8,708 nucleotides of DNA from an uncultured Lentisphaeria bacterium (GCA_913042885.1 CAJWLW010000201.1:1-8708), one strand, 5' to 3'. Shown: positions 1 through 7,201, counted from the first letter of the stretch. The notes: a model not told the origin generated them from the sequence alone. Numbers and translations: made by a program.

Positions 1-268
1 CGGCGTAATCCACCCAACCGTTGGCGTCGACATGCTTCTTCAGCAACGTGTCCAGCGCCGAATGGTCGAAACTCGGGCTGTCCAGCTTGTCCTTGTATGC
101 CTCGCGGAGTTTGACTGCGGGCGGACCGAACAATTGGCTGATGAAGCTTTCGACCGCACTACGGTTAGCCGCTGCACATGCTCCAAAAACAATCGTCAGG
201 ACGATTACAACCAGTGCTGCCCACAAAGCCCTGCGCCCGTTTTTTGTGCCTTCATGTCGGGATGTCAT
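1..268 (-). CDS. Exported DUF547-family protein, N-terminal part (runs off the left edge)
   Basis: The reverse strand from ATG at 268 to the window edge stays open for 89 codons; the C-terminus lies outside the window. Seen: a basic N-terminus (residues 1-13), a hydrophobic segment at about 14-30 (ALWAALVVIVLTIVFGA), then C31. This is either a lipoprotein signal with an imperfect lipobox (F-G-A-C) or a Sec signal cleaved nearby. After a linker, FDHSALDTLL (67-76) and GWVDYA (84-89) match the characteristic start of DUF547 domains. The function of DUF547 is not established; members are usually periplasmic or surface-attached and have been compared with cysteine-protease/transglutaminase folds. 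The ribosome site before the ATG is weak (GAGACGAAAG). The gene is divergent from the MFS gene and nothing links it to the sugar genes. The family call rests on only about 23 residues of domain. Confidence 0.7.
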   Translation of the reverse strand, partial: MTSRHEGTKNGRRALWAALVVIVLTIVFGACAAANRSAVESFISQLFGPPAVKLREAYKDKLDSPSFDHSALDTLLKKHVDANGWVDYA

Positions 269-321
269 CTTTCGTCTCTGTGGTTTTATGGAATATACGT
301 TGGCCTTGTGGATTATGCCTG

Positions 322-350
322 TTGAATAATTCACGCGTCTGCCAGATAGT
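322..350 (+). promoter_or_regulatory. Possible sigma-70-type promoter for the MFS gene
   Basis: In the 112-base gap between the divergent DUF547 and MFS genes, TTGAAT (322-327) and GATAGT (345-350) are separated by exactly 17 bases. Each hexamer matches the consensus at four of six positions. The placement would give a short 5' leader of about 25 bases before the ATG at 381. This is a match by eye only; AT-rich gaps often contain such pairs by chance. Confidence 0.25.
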
Positions 351-380
351 AGTCAGGCAATTTACCAAATTGTGTACCCG

Positions 381-1577
381 ATGACTATCAAACGCCAACT
401 CTATGTTGTGACTTTCCTGATCGATGCTACGTGCGGAACATTTATTTTTGCTGTCGGGCGTCTACTGGCCGAGGAAAGTGCCGGCCTGCTCAGCCTGGGT
501 GTTGTTGGTGCCGTTGCCGCTGCCGGCTGGGCGATCATCGCTCTGCCGGCGGGTCAACTGAGCGACCGCTGTGGTCGCCGCTTCACCACGCTGCTCGGTG
601 CCTCGCTGCTGTTGATCAGCACTGTGGGTTCCCTTGCCTTCCAGAACTTCCGTGGGCCTTTCCTGGCCTTCTATTTCCTCTGCGGCGTCGGTGCCGGTGC
701 TTCTTATGCCGGCCTCATTCCCTGGCTTGGCGATCTTGACAGCGGCGCGTCGCGCAAGGACAAAACGCGCACACTGATGATATTCTGTTTTGCCTGGAAC
801 CTGGGGTTACTTGGTGGCAAAACTGTTGCCGGCCTCCTTTTCGTCGTCAACACGTTCGCTCCGATCGTCCTTGCCGTATTGCTCTCGGGCGCGGTCCTGA
901 TCTTGTTGTTGCGCCTGCCATCAGATGCCAGTGCGCCTGAGTCTGAGCCGGCGCTGCCGCCCATGGCAGTAGACCAGCGGCTGTCCGTTGCGTTTGGCCG
1001 CATGTGCTGGGTCGCCAATATCGCCGGCACCTGCTGCGTCGGCATTGTCATGTACCTCTTGTCCGACCTTGCCGTTGCTCTTGACGTGTCGGCACCCGGC
1101 CAGGGTTTGATCCTGGGGACCATGCGTGTTGCGGTCATGGTCACCTATCTGGCGATGCATCACTCTGATTTCTGGCATCATCGCTTGGGAGCCATCATTG
1201 GCGCCCGTATCCTTGGGCTTGCCGGCCTGGCTGTCGTCTGTGTCGCCACTGGTCCTTTCGGACTCCTGATCGGGCTGAGCAGCCTTGGCTGCATGTTGGG
1301 CTTCAACTACTTCTCCAGCCTCTACTATGCTATCTCTGGCAGCAGCGATTGCCGGCGCGGCCGTGCTTGTGCCGTTGTCGAATTCACCCTCTCGTTAGGT
1401 GTTGTCATGGGCACTCTCCTGGGCGGCTTTACCGGCGCGGCCTTAGGGGTTCGGGCCCCCTATCAGACGGGGTTCGTTGTCGTTGTTGTCATGTTTATCC
1501 TCGAGTTACTCGTTTTTCTATTCTACGTCGCCCCGGTTCACGCCGCCGTCAAAAAAACGAATTCCCGACACTTCTAA
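381..1577 (+). CDS. MFS transporter, 12 transmembrane helices, substrate unknown
   Basis: A 398-residue inner-membrane carrier if started at ATG 381; an in-frame GTG at 372 would add three residues. Neither start has a clear Shine-Dalgarno; ATG is preferred as the stronger codon. Seen: about twelve hydrophobic segments spread over the whole length. The loop between helices 2 and 3 carries the major facilitator motif A as G-Q-L-S-D-R-C-G-R-R (residues 58-67 from this ATG). A longer polar loop follows helix 6 (roughly residues 180-203, rich in S, P, E), the usual divide between the two six-helix halves. Length is normal for the superfamily. No substrate subgroup could be recognised. It converges on the dehydratase gene and is divergent from DUF547, so it is probably its own transcription unit. 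Uptake or export of a sugar acid would fit the neighbourhood but is inference only. Confidence 0.88.
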   Translation: MTIKRQLYVVTFLIDATCGTFIFAVGRLLAEESAGLLSLGVVGAVAAAGWAIIALPAGQLSDRCGRRFTTLLGASLLLISTVGSLAFQNFRGPFLAFYFLCGVGAGASYAGLIPWLGDLDSGASRKDKTRTLMIFCFAWNLGLLGGKTVAGLLFVVNTFAPIVLAVLLSGAVLILLLRLPSDASAPESEPALPPMAVDQRLSVAFGRMCWVANIAGTCCVGIVMYLLSDLAVALDVSAPGQGLILGTMRVAVMVTYLAMHHSDFWHHRLGAIIGARILGLAGLAVVCVATGPFGLLIGLSSLGCMLGFNYFSSLYYAISGSSDCRRGRACAVVEFTLSLGVVMGTLLGGFTGAALGVRAPYQTGFVVVVVMFILELLVFLFYVAPVHAAVKKTNSRHF

Positions 1578-1632
1578 CAAAGACAAGTGGAATAGCTGAG
1601 TGAGCGTAAAGCTTGCATCTCTTGAAAAGACA

Positions 1633-1656
1633 CCTTAAAAGACAGGTAACTTAAGG
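1633..1656 (-). terminator. Weak hairpin between convergent genes, possible terminator of the dehydratase unit
   Basis: CCTTAA (1633-1638) and TTAAGG (1651-1656) can form a 6-bp stem with a 12-base loop. Read on the minus strand, 17 bases beyond the dehydratase stop, the stem is followed by the T-rich stretch TGTCTTTTC. The stem is short and AT-rich, and the U-tract is interrupted. Read on the plus strand it is followed by CGGGGG, so it should not terminate the MFS transcript. The remaining 95-base gap shows nothing else. Confidence 0.2.
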
Positions 1657-1672
1657 CGGGGGATAAAGCATA

Positions 1673-4312
1673 TCAGAGAGAGCAGCCGAGACGGCCTCGG
1701 GCGAGTTGGAAGGCGGTCAGTTCGGAGGAATTGAGGTAGGGTTCGTAGTCGCCACACACACAGCTCGCACACAATTCCAGCAATGCCTGCTGATCGTGTG
1801 CCGCATCGCCTGAAAGATGGAGGTCGGCGTCAGTATCGGGCGTTGTCGAGATCAGCAGGGTGGGAATCATCGGATTCGCCTGGGACAACTCGCTGTCGGT
1901 GACGACGCAGATGACTTGAACCCCGGCAGCGCCTATACCACTTAGAAGTTCTATGTCGTCGCTGTTGGGTGCGTCCATTATGTGAAAGCCGGCACGTTCG
2001 TTTGCCCGTCCATAGGCCATCGTCGGCTGCACTGTCTCGAGACCCAGTCTCGAACAAAAAACATCGGATGCCAGGATAGAAGCATTGGCTGTCAGGACGA
2101 TTGTGCCACCACCGGCGACGATGGTGGCGGCGACAATTGCAAGTGCCTCCGCGGTCGTGTCAGTGACAGGCTCCAGGCTGTGCAACCCGACGCTGCAGCC
2201 GGCAGGGGCGGTAGCAGGCAGCCCCTGCTGCAGGCGGTCAATGACCCATTGCTCGATTTTCTGTGTTACGGCGTCGATTCCACCGTCGAGCTGAATGCTG
2301 CCCCAGCCGAATGCGGTTGGATCGACACCGCGCGTTGCGAGGAGATCTTCAAAAAAGTCGTTGTGGAATTTCTCGCAGCCATGCTCGAGCAGGACGCCGA
2401 CCTGCACGTAGGGATGCACGAGATATCCGGCGAGAGTACGCGCGGCGATGTCGTCCTCGCCGGAGGAGCACCCACAGCCCTCGGTGTGGGGCAATGCCAC
2501 GTACTGCCGGACGCCGGCATCCGCGCCGATTGCTTTGTCCTGGAGCGACGCGGCGATGAGGCCGGCGACCTGACTGGAGCACAGGCTGTTTGGCAGGATC
2601 AGGCCGAGTTTTCGCGGCACGTCGCGCCAGGGTTGCCAGTCGGCTGCGGCTGCGGTGTCGATTTCCAGTGGCTGGTCATCGAACTTTTCCCCGGCTGCGA
2701 TTGCGGCGGGGGAAGCGCCGGGCGCCTGCATCCAGTCCCGCCAGATCTGCACCTGTGAATGGTTGGCGCGCTCGCCGGCGGTACGCTTGCCGCCGGCAAC
2801 GGCTATCGATTCCTCGAGAGTACCCTGGGTCAACGTCGGCATGTCGATGCCATCGAGGTATCGGCCGGCGTTGATGTCCATTTCGTTTTCCAACAGCTCA
2901 TAGCGTCCGGTGGTGGTTACGACTTTGACAGTCGGGACGAACGGGAAATTGGTGATCGAGCCGTTGCCTGTGGTGAAGAAAATCAGGTTGCCGCCGCCGG
3001 CGACCTGTCCGGCGATACTCTCGAGGTCATTGCCGGGCGTGTGCATGAAATAATAGCCGGGCTCGGCCATCAATTCGGCGTAATCGATCGAGTAATCCAG
3101 CCGCATATCGGGTGTTTTTTTGCGGGCGGCACCAATGGATTTTACGATGATGTTGTAGAGACCGCGCAAGCGGTTTCCTCCGGATGGGTTGCCTTCGGCG
3201 CTTTGTCCGTGCCACGATGCAAGGGCGCGGAATTCTTCTATGTACTCGAGGTATTTCCTGGCGGTCTGGTGATCGCGCACATTGCTGAGCATGTAGGGTT
3301 CGGCACCGATGAGTTCAGTGGTTTCGGCGATACAGGCTTTACCGCCGTATTGCACGATCGACTTTGCCAGGGCGCCGATGAGGGGGTTGGCGGAGATGCC
3401 GGAGAAGGCATCCGACCCGCCGCACTGCAGGGAAAGGTTGAGGTTGGCGATGGATTGCGGTGTGCGCCGGGTACGATCAACGTCGTCGAGCCAGGCGAGA
3501 ATCGTTTTTCGTCCATCGGCAATTACCTGCTTAACGCTTTTGCCGCCGGCGCTCTGAAAGGCGACCGGATGACTGCACCAGTTGTAGGCCTGCGTCTCGA
3601 GAAAGTTACGCAGGCTGTCGTTGTTGACGGGTTCGTCGCCGACATCGACGGCGAGCACGGCGCCGACGTTGGGGTGGACGACAAAACCGGCCAGTGCCCG
3701 CACGAAAAAGTCTTGATTGTTCGGCATCTCTCGGCTGCCGCCTTCGGTATGCATCACCGGCACAACGCCATCGATGTTCGGGTGGCTGGAGTCGATCGAG
3801 GCGACGATACGTTTGACGACGGCATTGGTGCGCGAAGTGGTGGCGAGAACGACGATGTAATTGCGGGTACCGACACCGCGTCCGTTGGCACGGAGGTATC
3901 CGTCGAACGTCCGGTCAGTGGGCAGGCGTGGTAATTGTTTGCCGATGTTCAGCGTGGCGGTGTCGAGGTGGTATGGCTCGGCGAAATCATCGAAGTTCGC
4001 GGATTCCGGCAGCGATAAATCGAGGCGTCGTCCTTGCAACGACTCGAGCATGAGATCGTTGCACAGGTATTCGCCGGGTGTGATGTCTCGTCTGGTGGTC
4101 CCGAACGGCAGGCCCCAGGACAAGACTTTGGCCCCTGCGGCGATTGCGGAGTCCGCAAAACGGTGGCCTTCGAGGACGGTGTGGGACAGCGTGTAGCGGG
4201 CGTTGTCACGGGCGATTTCGGTACCGGCTTCGAGGCGGCGGATAGTGATCGCGACGTTGTCGGCGGGATCGGCCAGGCGGGCAACGTCATTAAATGCGAC
4301 AGCTTTTGCCAT
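1673..4312 (-). CDS. Altronate/galactarate dehydratase-family (UxaA-like) protein with a tandemly duplicated catalytic core
   Basis: This 879-residue protein is nearly twice the ~500 usual for UxaA. Family members dehydrate sugar acids (altronate to 2-keto-3-deoxygluconate, galactarate similarly). Domains read by eye: SAF about 13-92 (EGHRF 48-52, PGEYL 79-83); middle domain 1 about 135-280 (GTRNY 148-152, HPNVGAVL 213-220); C-domain 1 about 284-534 (LQCGGSDAFSG 295-305, MHTPGND 423-429); middle domain 2 about 565-700 (LPHTEGCGC 607-615, LAGYLVHP 627-634, EHGCEK 643-648); C-domain 2 about 700-875, shortened (MDAPNSDD 779-786). Middle domain 1 lacks the three family cysteines; middle domain 2 has them (C578, C613, C646). 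C-domain 2 lacks CGGSD. AGGAG at 4320-4324, seven bases before the ATG, fixes the start. It is coupled to the upstream nucleotidyltransferase (1-nt gap). Family membership is firm; substrate and activity are not. Confidence 0.92.
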   Translation of the reverse strand: MAKAVAFNDVARLADPADNVAITIRRLEAGTEIARDNARYTLSHTVLEGHRFADSAIAAGAKVLSWGLPFGTTRRDITPGEYLCNDLMLESLQGRRLDLSLPESANFDDFAEPYHLDTATLNIGKQLPRLPTDRTFDGYLRANGRGVGTRNYIVVLATTSRTNAVVKRIVASIDSSHPNIDGVVPVMHTEGGSREMPNNQDFFVRALAGFVVHPNVGAVLAVDVGDEPVNNDSLRNFLETQAYNWCSHPVAFQSAGGKSVKQVIADGRKTILAWLDDVDRTRRTPQSIANLNLSLQCGGSDAFSGISANPLIGALAKSIVQYGGKACIAETTELIGAEPYMLSNVRDHQTARKYLEYIEEFRALASWHGQSAEGNPSGGNRLRGLYNIIVKSIGAARKKTPDMRLDYSIDYAELMAEPGYYFMHTPGNDLESIAGQVAGGGNLIFFTTGNGSITNFPFVPTVKVVTTTGRYELLENEMDINAGRYLDGIDMPTLTQGTLEESIAVAGGKRTAGERANHSQVQIWRDWMQAPGASPAAIAAGEKFDDQPLEIDTAAAADWQPWRDVPRKLGLILPNSLCSSQVAGLIAASLQDKAIGADAGVRQYVALPHTEGCGCSSGEDDIAARTLAGYLVHPYVQVGVLLEHGCEKFHNDFFEDLLATRGVDPTAFGWGSIQLDGGIDAVTQKIEQWVIDRLQQGLPATAPAGCSVGLHSLEPVTDTTAEALAIVAATIVAGGGTIVLTANASILASDVFCSRLGLETVQPTMAYGRANERAGFHIMDAPNSDDIELLSGIGAAGVQVICVVTDSELSQANPMIPTLLISTTPDTDADLHLSGDAAHDQQALLELCASCVCGDYEPYLNSSELTAFQLARGRLGCSL

Positions 4313-4313
4313 G

Positions 4314-5228
4314 TCAATTCTCCTCCCAGAGGTTCGCGGGGTAGGTGCCTTCGTTGATGAAGCTTTGGACAGCGGCCATGACCAGCGGCTTATCCAGCTG
4401 GTAGGTGATGCCGTGCCAGCGTTCCTGTGAGTGCAGAACAGTCAATTGGGCGCGGCTCTCGCCGATGAGTTCGTCGATGATCACGGGCAGGAGAAATTCA
4501 GACTTCGGGTCTTTGCCGTGTTTCTCCAGGAACGGCACGAATCGTTCCTGCAACTGTTCGAATACGCGCGGCATGAAGCCCCAGAAATTCATCGATGTCG
4601 GTTCGTTACCGGTGAACTCGGTGGTTGTGCGGTTTTCCTCCTGCATGCGGGCGCCGCCGTTGCAGCGCTCGATTTTGAGGCACTCGCGGACGGTTTGCAG
4701 ATATCCGTCCTCGCTGACCTTGCAGATACCGCGCGCGACGGTGCCGTGGTCGGAGAGCGTGTTTCCGAGACGGAAGGCCACCAAAGCGTATGTCGGCGCG
4801 TTGAGGTCTTGGAGCGTTGCGAGGTGCTCTGCGAGAACGGCATACGTGGTGCGTCCGTAAAAATCATCAGCGTTGATCACGGCAAAGGGTTCGTTGACGT
4901 GGCCGCGACAGGCCAGCACGGCGTGGCCGGTGCCCCAGGGCTTGGTCCTGTCTGCTGGAGCGACAAAAGGTTCGGGCAGTGCGTTGATCTCCTGAATGAC
5001 ATAGTGTGTATCGATCTGCGACTCGAAACGCTGGCCGATATGTGTTCGAAAGTCTGCTTCGATGGTGCTATTGACGATCATCACCAGCTTGCCGAAGCCG
5101 GCCCGCAAGGCGTCATAGATCGAGTAGTCGATGATGATCTCGCCGGCCGGTCCGATCGGATCGATCTGCTTGCAGCCGCCGTAGCGGCTGCCAATCCCGG
5201 CGGCCATGATGACCAGTGTTGGTTTCAT
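4314..5228 (-). CDS. Sugar-phosphate nucleotidyltransferase (MdsB-like NDP-sugar pyrophosphorylase)
   Basis: A 304-residue cytoplasmic enzyme expected to join a sugar-1-phosphate to an NTP, giving an NDP-sugar and pyrophosphate. Seen: the nucleotide-binding loop MAAGIGSRYGGCKQ (8-21) with R15 and K20; KPWGTGHAVL (96-105); the metal-binding INADDFYG (118-125), where one Asp should hold Mg2+; SEFLLPVIIDELI (243-255); and a C-terminal HGITYQLDKP (272-281). From memory, this family often sits beside NahK/MdsC-like kinases, and such a kinase lies on the same strand at 7251-8339. ATG 5228 is chosen because family homology starts with the strand leading into MAAG. The frame is open upstream to a GTG at 5306, but that extension shows no family features. 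The ribosome site is weak. Its last codons (W-E-E-N-stop) contain the ribosome-binding site of the dehydratase gene. Base and sugar specificity cannot be read. Confidence 0.9.
   Translation of the reverse strand: MKPTLVIMAAGIGSRYGGCKQIDPIGPAGEIIIDYSIYDALRAGFGKLVMIVNSTIEADFRTHIGQRFESQIDTHYVIQEINALPEPFVAPADRTKPWGTGHAVLACRGHVNEPFAVINADDFYGRTTYAVLAEHLATLQDLNAPTYALVAFRLGNTLSDHGTVARGICKVSEDGYLQTVRECLKIERCNGGARMQEENRTTTEFTGNEPTSMNFWGFMPRVFEQLQERFVPFLEKHGKDPKSEFLLPVIIDELIGESRAQLTVLHSQERWHGITYQLDKPLVMAAVQSFINEGTYPANLWEEN
4320..4327 (-). promoter_or_regulatory. Strong Shine-Dalgarno of the dehydratase gene, inside the preceding gene
   Basis: On the minus strand GGGAGGAG lies 7 bases before the ATG at 4312. 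It is made from the last sense codons of the nucleotidyltransferase gene (TGG GAG GAG AAT TGA). Together with the single base between stop and start, this indicates translational coupling and one shared transcript. Confidence 0.75.
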
Positions 5229-5381
5229 TGTTTCTGGACAAACGTAGAATGATAAGATGCCAGGTGGGGAGACGAACGGCTGCACGTGAAGGTAGTCGCG
5301 GTCCACTGATTTTTAAAGTTACGGATTCATGTGCCGCCGTTCTGGCGCTATTGTATGCCGCGAATCTTTGGAGTCCAAGAC
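5229..5381. promoter_or_regulatory. Divergent intergenic region expected to carry promoters for both sugar-activation units
   Basis: These 153 bases separate the minus-strand nucleotidyltransferase-dehydratase unit from the plus-strand GHMP kinase-GalU unit, so both must be transcribed from here or be read through from neighbours. On the minus strand TATCAT (5249-5254) is one base from the -10 consensus, but no good -35 lies 16-18 bases behind it. On the plus strand TATTGT (5349-5354) is a weak -10 candidate. The ribosome site GGAG at 5370-5373 ends 8 bases before the ATG at 5382. No convincing operator repeat was seen. Confidence 0.35.
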
Positions 5382-6389
5382 ATGCTCATCAAAACCAGAT
5401 CATACGCGCGAGCGGGGTTGCTTGGCAATCCGTCCGACGGTTTTTTCGGCAAGACCATTTCCTTCACGATGTCGAACTTCGTGGCGGACCTGGAGTTGTG
5501 GGAGAGCCCGGAGATTCATTTCGTCACGGGCGCTGTGGAAGACCTCCGATTCGATAGCCTGGACAATCTTCTGACCGAGATCGGGCTGTACGGGTACTAC
5601 GGGGGCATTCGTCTGCTGAAAGCGACGACCAAGGTGTTTGTTACCTGGTGCCGTGAGAACGGTGTAGAACTGCCAAACCGGAATTTCACTGTTCGTTACC
5701 TGTCGACAGTCCCGCGCCTGGTGGGCATGGGCGGGTCCAGCGCCCTGTGTACGGCGATGTTCCGGGCGTTGATGAAGTTCTACGAGATCGATGTGCCGAT
5801 GCAGATCATTCCGACTCTGTGTCTGCGGGCAGAGACCGAGGAGTTGACGATCCAGGCGGGGTTGCAGGATCGAGTCATCCAGGTGTACAACGGCGTGATG
5901 TTCATGGATTTCGACGAGCAGCTCATCAAGTCACGTCAGTACGGCGACTACAAGCGCATCGACAAAGCCAGCATGCCGAACGTCTATGTGGCCTACGACC
6001 GGGTACAGGCGGAAGTCTCGGGCAAGTACCACGGTGATCTGCACAGCCGCTTCGACCGTGGCGACAGCGCCGTGATCGATGCGATGCACGAATTTGCGGA
6101 TATCGCACAGCGCGGCTACGAATGTCTGACGCAAGGGCGGCCGCACGAATTGTCAGCGCTGGTGGATCAGAACTTCGACGTCCGCGAACGCATCTCCGGC
6201 AACGGCATCTCCCCGGCCAACCGCAACATGGTCTCGGTCGCACGTGATGCCGGTGCATCTGCGAAGTTCGCAGGCAGCGGCGGGACGATCGTCGGAACGT
6301 ACAAAGACGACACGGCACTGCAAGTGTTACGCGAGCGTCTTGAGGCGATCAACTGCGAAGTCGTCGTACCGGAAATCCCGGACGTATGA
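5382..6389 (+). CDS. GHMP kinase, glucuronokinase-like
   Basis: This 335-residue enzyme would phosphorylate a sugar at C1 with ATP. All three GHMP motifs are visible: RAGLLGNPSD (10-19); the ATP loop PRLVGMGGSSAL (111-122); and AKFAGSGGTIVG (294-305). The catalytic Asp is expected at D163 in AGLQDRVIQVYNG (159-171). As recalled, plant glucuronokinase has almost the same AGLQDRVAQVYGG, GLLGNPSD and NFDIRRR segments (here NFDVRER, 264-270), so glucuronate (giving glucuronate-1-phosphate) is the leading substrate. Other uronic acids or heptoses remain possible. ATG 5382 is chosen because GGAG lies 8 bases upstream and homology begins at once; an in-frame GTG at 5331 would add 17 unremarkable residues. 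Its stop overlaps the galU-like start in ATGA, so the two products are likely made together. The kinase family is certain; the substrate is inferred. Confidence 0.9.
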   Translation: MLIKTRSYARAGLLGNPSDGFFGKTISFTMSNFVADLELWESPEIHFVTGAVEDLRFDSLDNLLTEIGLYGYYGGIRLLKATTKVFVTWCRENGVELPNRNFTVRYLSTVPRLVGMGGSSALCTAMFRALMKFYEIDVPMQIIPTLCLRAETEELTIQAGLQDRVIQVYNGVMFMDFDEQLIKSRQYGDYKRIDKASMPNVYVAYDRVQAEVSGKYHGDLHSRFDRGDSAVIDAMHEFADIAQRGYECLTQGRPHELSALVDQNFDVRERISGNGISPANRNMVSVARDAGASAKFAGSGGTIVGTYKDDTALQVLRERLEAINCEVVVPEIPDV

Positions 6390-7201
6390 CAGCGGTGCGT
6401 ACAGCCATTCTGCCCGCCGCCGGCCTGGCGACGCGCTTTCTGCCGGTCTCCAAGGCTGTGCCCAAGGAGCTTTTGCCGTTGGGCAACAAGCCGGTGATCC
6501 ACTGGATTGTCGACGAAGCGGTGGCGGCGGGCGTTGAAGAGATTGTCCTGGTGATCAGTCCGGACAAGACGGCTATTCGCGAATACTTCTCGCCGGCCCC
6601 GGCGTTGGACGATATTCTGCAGGCGCGCGGCAAGTCCGAACTATTGGACGAACTGAACCGCCTGCTCGATCGTGTCGCCTTTACCTTTGTCATCCAACAT
6701 GAGCCGAGTGGCCTGGGGCATGCCGTGCTTTGCGGCCGCGACGCGGTCGGAGATGAACCCGCGCTGGTATTGCTCGGCGACGCACTGATCACCGCAGAGG
6801 TGCCGGTTGCGCGTCAGCTTGTCGCCGTATTCGAACAGGTCGGCAACAGTGTGCTCGGCCTGGAAGAAGTCCCGGACGAAAAGGTGATGTCGCGCGGAAT
6901 TGTCGCTGCCGAAACAACGCCGGACGGCTTCCTTCGTGTCAGCGCTGTCGTCGAGAAACCGCCAGTTGCGGAGGCTCCAGGCAATCTTGCCATCTCCGGC
7001 CGTTACCTGTTGACGCCGGCGGTGTACGGCTATTTGGAATCTGCGGCGCCACGGGCGGACGGGGAGATTTGTCTGACGTCGGGGATTGCCGGTCTGATTG
7101 CGGACGAGGCGGTGTATGGCTGTATCTTCGACGGCGTGCGTCACGACACCGGCACACCGGCCGGGTATTTGAAGCTTCTGAATACGCTGGTGACGCAGTA
7201 G
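6386..7201 (+). CDS. galU: UTP-glucose-1-phosphate uridylyltransferase family (GalU-like)
   Basis: A 271-residue cytoplasmic enzyme that would make a UDP-sugar from UTP and a sugar-1-phosphate. Seen: the GalU signature AAGLATRFLP (11-20) followed by SKAVPKELLP (22-31); SGLGHAVLCG (108-117); the metal-binding LLGDALI (129-135) with D132; VVEKP (188-192); SGRYLLTP (204-211); and a C-terminal G-V-R-H-D-T-G-T-P-A-G-Y-L. It is a little shorter than the usual ~290-300 residues. The nucleotide loop has Ala where GalU commonly has Gly (AAGLGTR). The start overlaps the preceding kinase stop by ATGA and has no good ribosome site of its own, so translation probably depends on the kinase. Context suggests its substrate is that kinase's product, possibly glucuronate-1-phosphate rather than glucose-1-phosphate. 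The family is secure; sugar specificity is inference. The 49-base gap after it, before the convergent kinase gene, shows no clear terminator. Confidence 0.9.
   Translation: MTAVRTAILPAAGLATRFLPVSKAVPKELLPLGNKPVIHWIVDEAVAAGVEEIVLVISPDKTAIREYFSPAPALDDILQARGKSELLDELNRLLDRVAFTFVIQHEPSGLGHAVLCGRDAVGDEPALVLLGDALITAEVPVARQLVAVFEQVGNSVLGLEEVPDEKVMSRGIVAAETTPDGFLRVSAVVEKPPVAEAPGNLAISGRYLLTPAVYGYLESAAPRADGEICLTSGIAGLIADEAVYGCIFDGVRHDTGTPAGYLKLLNTLVTQ

Noticed and set aside
21..329. Plus-strand frames at the left edge (about 97-102 codons)
   Set aside because: The minus strand of the same stretch encodes a signal sequence followed by a recognisable DUF547 start, which explains the region better.
704..1144. 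146-codon minus-strand frame inside the MFS gene
   Set aside because: Antisense to transmembrane helices, low-complexity, and with no family resemblance.
2759..3934. 391-codon open frame on the plus strand opposite the dehydratase gene
   Set aside because: It is the complement of a strongly supported minus-strand gene in a GC-rich region, has no recognisable domain, and its composition (runs of G, V, A, D) is that of a mirror frame. The same applies to 1982-2758.
1673..4312. The dehydratase gene as two genes fused by a sequencing error or lost stop codon
   Set aside because: The frame is continuous with no shift, the second half lacks a SAF domain and an internal start with a ribosome site, and the motif losses are complementary, which favours a genuine long protein.
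4431..5252. 273-codon plus-strand frame opposite the nucleotidyltransferase
   Set aside because: It lies wholly antisense to a gene with clear nucleotidyltransferase motifs and shows no domain or ribosome site of its own.
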